A stretch of 64,000 nucleotides of DNA from Lates calcarifer (Eukaryota > Chordata > Actinopteri > Centropomidae), in assembly GCF_001640805.2 (NCBI RefSeq), contig NC_066833.1, positions 12,501,608 to 12,565,607 on the forward strand. Reading direction: 5' to 3'. Shown here piece after piece: positions 59,729 to 64,000 of this stretch (position 1 is the stretch's first letter; each line of letters starts with the position of its first letter). The translations under genes were made by a program, and so were the position numbers. The notes beneath the pieces were generated by a model, which made no database searches, was not told where the DNA came from, and saw only the letters and a program-made list of their open reading frames with translations.

Positions 59729-60087
59729 GTTTACTCCTTCAGCTGCTGCAGCCTGGACAGGAACACCAGCTCTCACCTTTCAGACCAAACAGGTATGTGT
59801 CCTAAAGATTTACCCAGTCTGAGAAAAATGTGTTGATGAGCTGAATTATGAATGCTAGTAATAGTGTTCTTGTTTAAATCCTTGGTATTTAATAAGTTTA
59901 GAATTGAATATAATAATAACTAATTAAAGTTTTTATTATGCTTTTCACAGTAGTGTACATGATGTATTGATATTTTTCCTTTGTATATTTCTCTTTTTAT
60001 TTCCTCCAGGTTCACCACTTTATCCTCGATCACAGAGAGTCTTTGTACAATGAAGAAGTTATTTGAGATCAGGACTGAGGCTTCCAG
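59729..60087 (+). other. Exon-like segments of an unidentified transcript
   Basis: Two segments have canonical sites: 59729-59792 (TTTTCCAG before, GTATGT after) and 60010-60087 (TTTCCTCCAG before, GTAATT after). In one phase they join into an open frame reading LLLQLLQPGQEHQLSPFRPN, then RFTTLSSITESLCTMKKLFE and IRTEASR. An ATG with A at -3 lies at 60050. They follow the promoter-like region at 57.8-58.44 kb. I do not recognise the product, and they could instead be 5' UTR or non-coding exons. Any further exons must lie within or beyond the satellite. Confidence 0.35.
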
Positions 60088-60429
60088 GTAATTCACAAAC
60101 AGTTTAACATCAACTGTCCAACACAGAGCACTGACATGAAATTATATATCTTCAGTAATTGATCTGAAGTCTGAATAGTTTAATTTGTCACAAAAAGACA
60201 TAACTCATTATTCAAATATATTTTCATAGTTCATGAATGTATAGTTCAAAGAAAATGTAGAATTTAAACATCAGCTCCCTGTCTTCCTCTCTCTGTCTCT
60301 GCCCCCAATTTCAATGAAATTGAAACTTCAAACATATGAGAGACAGTTTTTACCTTTCCTAATATTTCTTATTCTACTGAAATGACTTTATTAAGGATAA
60401 TTTAATAGATTATTTTACTAAAATTTTCA

Positions 60430-62800
60430 CAGTTTTTCATGCCTTACTATACTATGACATTTTTGACTCCTTACTATACTATGGTGTTTTATGATGGTGT
60501 TTGACCCCTTACTATACTATATCAGTTTTTCATGCCTTACTATACTATGGCATTTTTTGACACCTTACTTTATTGTGACATGCAACTGAAGACAAAGGAA
60601 CTGTCTTAAAACAGAATCTTACATTTGTTTTCCACAGACACATATTCACACACACACACCTCTATAGATTATCTTTGATTTTGTGTTTCCCATTTAATTT
60701 TGGTATTTTGCTATTTCAAACAGTGCAATATCAGTACTCAAATCCAATCTAATATTGCACAATATAATGTATATAATACTATATAGTCCTGTTTATACTG
60801 TTCATATTGTTTATACTTTGCATATATTGTAATGTTAACTCACTTTGTATTTTTTCTTGCTTGTAACATGCCTTTTTATACTATGACATTTTTTGACCCC
60901 TTACTATATTGTGACGTTTTATGATGGTTTTGGACCCCTTACTATACTGTAACAGTTTTTCATGCCTTACTATACTATGGCATTTTTTGACTCCTTACTT
61001 TATTGTGACATGCAGCTGAAGACAAAGGAACTGTCTTAAAACAGCATCTTACATTTGTTTTCCACAGACACGCATATTCACACACACACACACACACCCC
61101 TCTACAGTGTGGATTATCTTTGATTTTGTGTTTGCCATTTCATTTTGGTATTTTGCTTTTTCAAACAGTGCAAGATCAGTACTCAAATCCAATCTAATAC
61201 TGTACAATATAATATATATGGTACTATATAGTTCTATTAATACTGTTCATATTGTTTATACTTTGCATATATTGTAATGTTAACTTAATTTGTATTTTTT
61301 CTTGCTTGTAACATGCCTTTTTATACTATGACATTTTTTGGCCCCTTACTACACTATAACAGTTTTTCATGCCTTACTATACTATGACATTTTTTGACTT
61401 CTTACTATATTATGACGTTTTATGATGGTTTTGGACATCTTACTATACCGTGACGTTTTTTGGCCATTTTTGACCCCTTTACTATACTATGACATTTTTT
61501 GACTCCTTTCTTTATTGTGACATGCAGATGAAGACAAAGGAACTGTCTTAAAACAGCATCTTACATTTGTTTTTCACAGACACGCATATTCACACACACA
61601 CACACCCCTCTACAGTGTGGATTATCTTTGATTTTGTGTTTGCCATTTCATTTTGGTATTTTGCTTTTTCAAACAGTGCAAGATCAGTACTCAAATCCAA
61701 TCTAATACTGTACAATATAATATATATGGTACTATATAGTTCTATTAATACTGTTCATATTGTTTATACTTTGCATATATTGTAATGTTAACTTAATTTG
61801 TATTTTTTCTTGCTTGTAACATGCCTTTTTATACTATGACATTTTTTGGCCCCTTACTACACTATAACAGTTTTTCATGCCTTACTATACTATGACATTT
61901 TTTGACTCCTTACTATATTATGACGTTTTATGATGGTTTTGGACATCTTACTATACCGTGACGTTTTTTGACCCCTTTACTATACTATGACATTTTTTGA
62001 CGCCTTACTTTATTGTGACATGCAGCTGAAGACAAAGGAACTGTCTTAAAACAGCATCTTACATTTGTTTTCCACAGACACGCATATTCACACACACACA
62101 CACACACACCCCTCTACAGTGTGGATTATCTTTGATTTTGTGTTTGCCATTTCATTTTGGTATTTTGCTTTTTCAAACAGTGCAAGATCAGTACTCAAAT
62201 CCAATCTAATACTGTACAATATAATATATATGGTACTATATAGTTCTATTAATACTGTTCATATTGTTTATACTTTGCATATATTGTAATGTTAACTTAA
62301 TTTGTATTTTTTCTTGCTTGTAACATGCCTTTTTATACTATGACATTTTTTGGCCCCTTACTATATTATGACGTTTTATGATGGTTTTGGACCCCTTACT
62401 ATACTATGACATTTTATGATGGTTTTGGACATCTTACTATACCGTGATGTTTTTTGACCATTTTTGACCCCTTTACTATACTATGACATTTTTTGACGCC
62501 TTACTTTATTGTGACATGCAGCTGAAGACAAAGGAACTGTCTTAAAACAGCATCTTACATTTGTTTTCCACACACACACACACCCGTCTACACAGTGTGG
62601 ATTATCTTTGATTTTGTGTTTGCCATTTAATTTTGGTATTTTGCTGTACTATATACTATAAATAATACTATGTAGTCCTGTTTATACTGTTCTTATTGTT
62701 TATACTTTGCATATATTGTAATATGTGAACTCACTTTGTATTTTTTCTTGTTTGTAACATGCCTTTTTCTATTTTTGCTGCTGCAACACTGAATTTTCCT
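60430..62800. repeat. Higher-order satellite, about five units
   Basis: The marker GACAAAGGAACTGTCTTAAA recurs at about 60591, 61021, 61533, 62031 and 62527, giving spacings of about 430, 512, 498 and 496 bp. Each unit has a CA run after a TTTTCCACAGACACGCATAT-type segment, a unique-looking part (GATTATCTTTGATTTTGTGT through AACATGCCTTTTTATACTAT) and a variable number of short subunits of the type CTTACTATACTATGACATTT. Length differences between units come largely from gain or loss of subunits. Two near-identical 72-74 codon open frames arise from unit duplication and are not genes. Confidence 0.92.
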
Positions 62801-62884
62801 GTTGTTAGCCTTACTCAAATAAATACTTCTGAACACTGAATATTTTGTTGGTCTGTTATCAATATTGCATGAAAGTGAATATTC

Positions 62885-63320
62885 TTAGCCAGAGGGGTTA
62901 GGGTTACGGCCTTTAGTCAGAGGTTAGGGTTAGGGTTACAGGTTTCTTTTAACCCACTTGTAGCCAGGGGGTAGGGCTAGGGTTATGGCTTTCTAGCCAC
63001 TTTTAGCCAGAGGTTAGGGTTAGGGTTACAGGTTTCTTTTAACCCACTTGTAGCCAGGGGGTAGGGTTAGGGTTACAGGTTTCTTTTAACCCACTTGTAG
63101 CCAGGGGGTAGGGCTAGGGTTATGGCTTTCTAGCCACTTTTAGCCAGAGGTTAGGGTTAGGGTTACAGGTTTCTTTTAACCCACGTGTAGCCAGGGGGTA
63201 GGGCTAGGGTTATGGCTTTCTAGCCACTTTTAGCCAGATGTTAGGGTTAGGGTTATGGTCTTTAATCAGAGGTTAGGGTTAGGGGTTAGGGTTATGGCTT
63301 TCTAGCCACTTTTAGATTAG
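62885..63320. repeat. TTAGGG-rich 90-bp tandem array
   Basis: GGTTAGGGTTAGGGTTA recurs with a 90-bp period (for example at 62922 and 63012), built from two related half-units of about 45 bp that end in AGCCAGAGG or AGCCAGGGGG. It contains short telomere-type TTAGGG pairs but no long pure run, so it is a minisatellite with telomere-like parts and not a true telomere. Confidence 0.85.
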
Positions 63321-63676
63321 ACTTTCTAACCTCAATTATAAAATTTAAATGCCAGGTGAAAATAGAGTTGGCATTTCTGCATTACAAAATCATTTTTGTG
63401 ATATTAATTCAAAAATAGAGAAAGTCAACTCAAAAGTGAAGCTACAAAATTTTATTAATTCTGTTCCAGACAAGATTTAACAAACCACAACAATGACAGA
63501 TGACACATTAATACATCTCTAAGAACATTTCTACTTTTTTATTACTTTTATTGTCCTCTTCAAGCAATGCAGTCCTCTCGTCCCCCTCCTGCAGAGACAG
63601 AACATGCTAATCACAGAAACCTTCCAAACTTTCAAGTCCTGAAACTTTGTTACAAATATTACAAAATATTGCAATT
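63321..63676. other. Unique spacer, no gene
   Basis: AT-rich sequence between the telomere-like array and the terminal minisatellite. I see no open frame or element. It is the only non-repetitive stretch of the last 3.5 kb. Confidence 0.5.
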
Positions 63677-64000
63677 TTGACGCCATACTATACTATGACA
63701 TTTTTTGGCCATTTTTGACGCCATACTAAACTATGAAATTTTTTGGCCATTTTTTAACAATTTTTGAAGCCTTACTATGCTATGACATTTTTTGACCGTT
63801 TTTTGACACCTTAGTATACTATGACATTTTTTGACCGTTTTTGACACCTTAGTATACTATGACATTTTTTGAGCGTTTTTGACGCCTTAGTATACTACGA
63901 CATTTTCTAAGCGTTTTTGACGCCATACTAAACTATGACATTTTTTGACCGTTTTTGACGCCATGCTATACTATGACATTTTTTGAGCGTTTTTGACGCC
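63677..64000. repeat. 38-bp minisatellite, continues past window
   Basis: Units of the type GACGCCATACTATACTATGA + CATTTTTTGACCGTTTTT recur about every 38 bp and run off the window end. The core CTATACTATGACATTTTTTG is also the subunit of the higher-order satellite at 60.4-62.8 kb, so both arrays share an origin. Confidence 0.9.

Noticed and set aside
61567..62289. Two almost identical 72-74 codon open frames
   Set aside because: They are the same chance frame in duplicated satellite units, starting in the CA run.
62885..63320. True chromosome end
   Set aside because: TTAGGG occurs only in pairs inside longer units, and ordinary sequence continues on both sides.

Overview
This window is nuclear DNA of a bony fish, most likely a percomorph teleost. 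The evidence is small spliced genes with GT-AG introns, abundant CA/TG and GA microsatellites, fossils of typical teleost transposons (an L2/Rex1-type LINE, Tc1-like elements, foldback and hAT-like MITEs, and the common 'TTTATATAGCGCC' dispersed repeat), and proteins whose best remembered relatives are vertebrate. There are no bacterial or viral genes, operons or CRISPR arrays. Nearly all short open frames in the window are chance frames or lie in repeats. Layout: 1-10.4 kb is gene-poor flank with a LINE fossil (2.7-4.0 kb), a dispersed repeat (5.8-6.4 kb), a LINE tail (6.7 kb) and a Tc1-like fossil (9.8 kb). From about 10.4 to 30.44 kb on the + strand lies a complete als2 (alsin) gene. I could join 40 coding exons with compatible phases and plausible GT-AG sites into one 1660-residue frame (human alsin is 1657). 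It contains an N-terminal RCC1-like propeller split by a disordered linker, DH and PH domains, MORN repeats and a C-terminal VPS9 domain. From 30.4 to 34.2 kb is its 3' flank. From about 34.3 to 38.6 kb on the + strand is a complete tpt1 (TCTP) gene with six exons, a 168-residue product, a candidate 5'TOP start, a consensus CRE and a poly(A) signal. From 38.6 to 57.8 kb I see no convincing gene, only repeat fossils and one isolated exon-like segment. From 57.8 to 60.1 kb there is a CpG-bearing, CCAAT/ETS/CRE-rich promoter-like region followed by exon-like segments of an unidentified + strand transcript. The window ends in satellite DNA: five copies of a roughly 430-510 bp higher-order repeat (60.4-62.8 kb), a TTAGGG-rich 90-bp tandem array (62.9-63.3 kb) and a 38-bp minisatellite that runs off the end. 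How the genes relate: als2 encodes a Rab5/Rac1 guanine-nucleotide exchange factor of early endosomes. tpt1 encodes an abundant translationally regulated housekeeping protein. They are tandem neighbours here but are on different chromosomes in human (2q33 and 13q14), and I see no functional link beyond position. I found no undescribed multi-gene system. The most worthwhile leads are an extra 24-nt microexon in the alsin PH domain, one alsin exon whose rejected reading frame looks more protein-like than the splice-compatible one, the higher-order satellite next to telomere-like repeats, and the unidentified promoter and exons at 58-60 kb.
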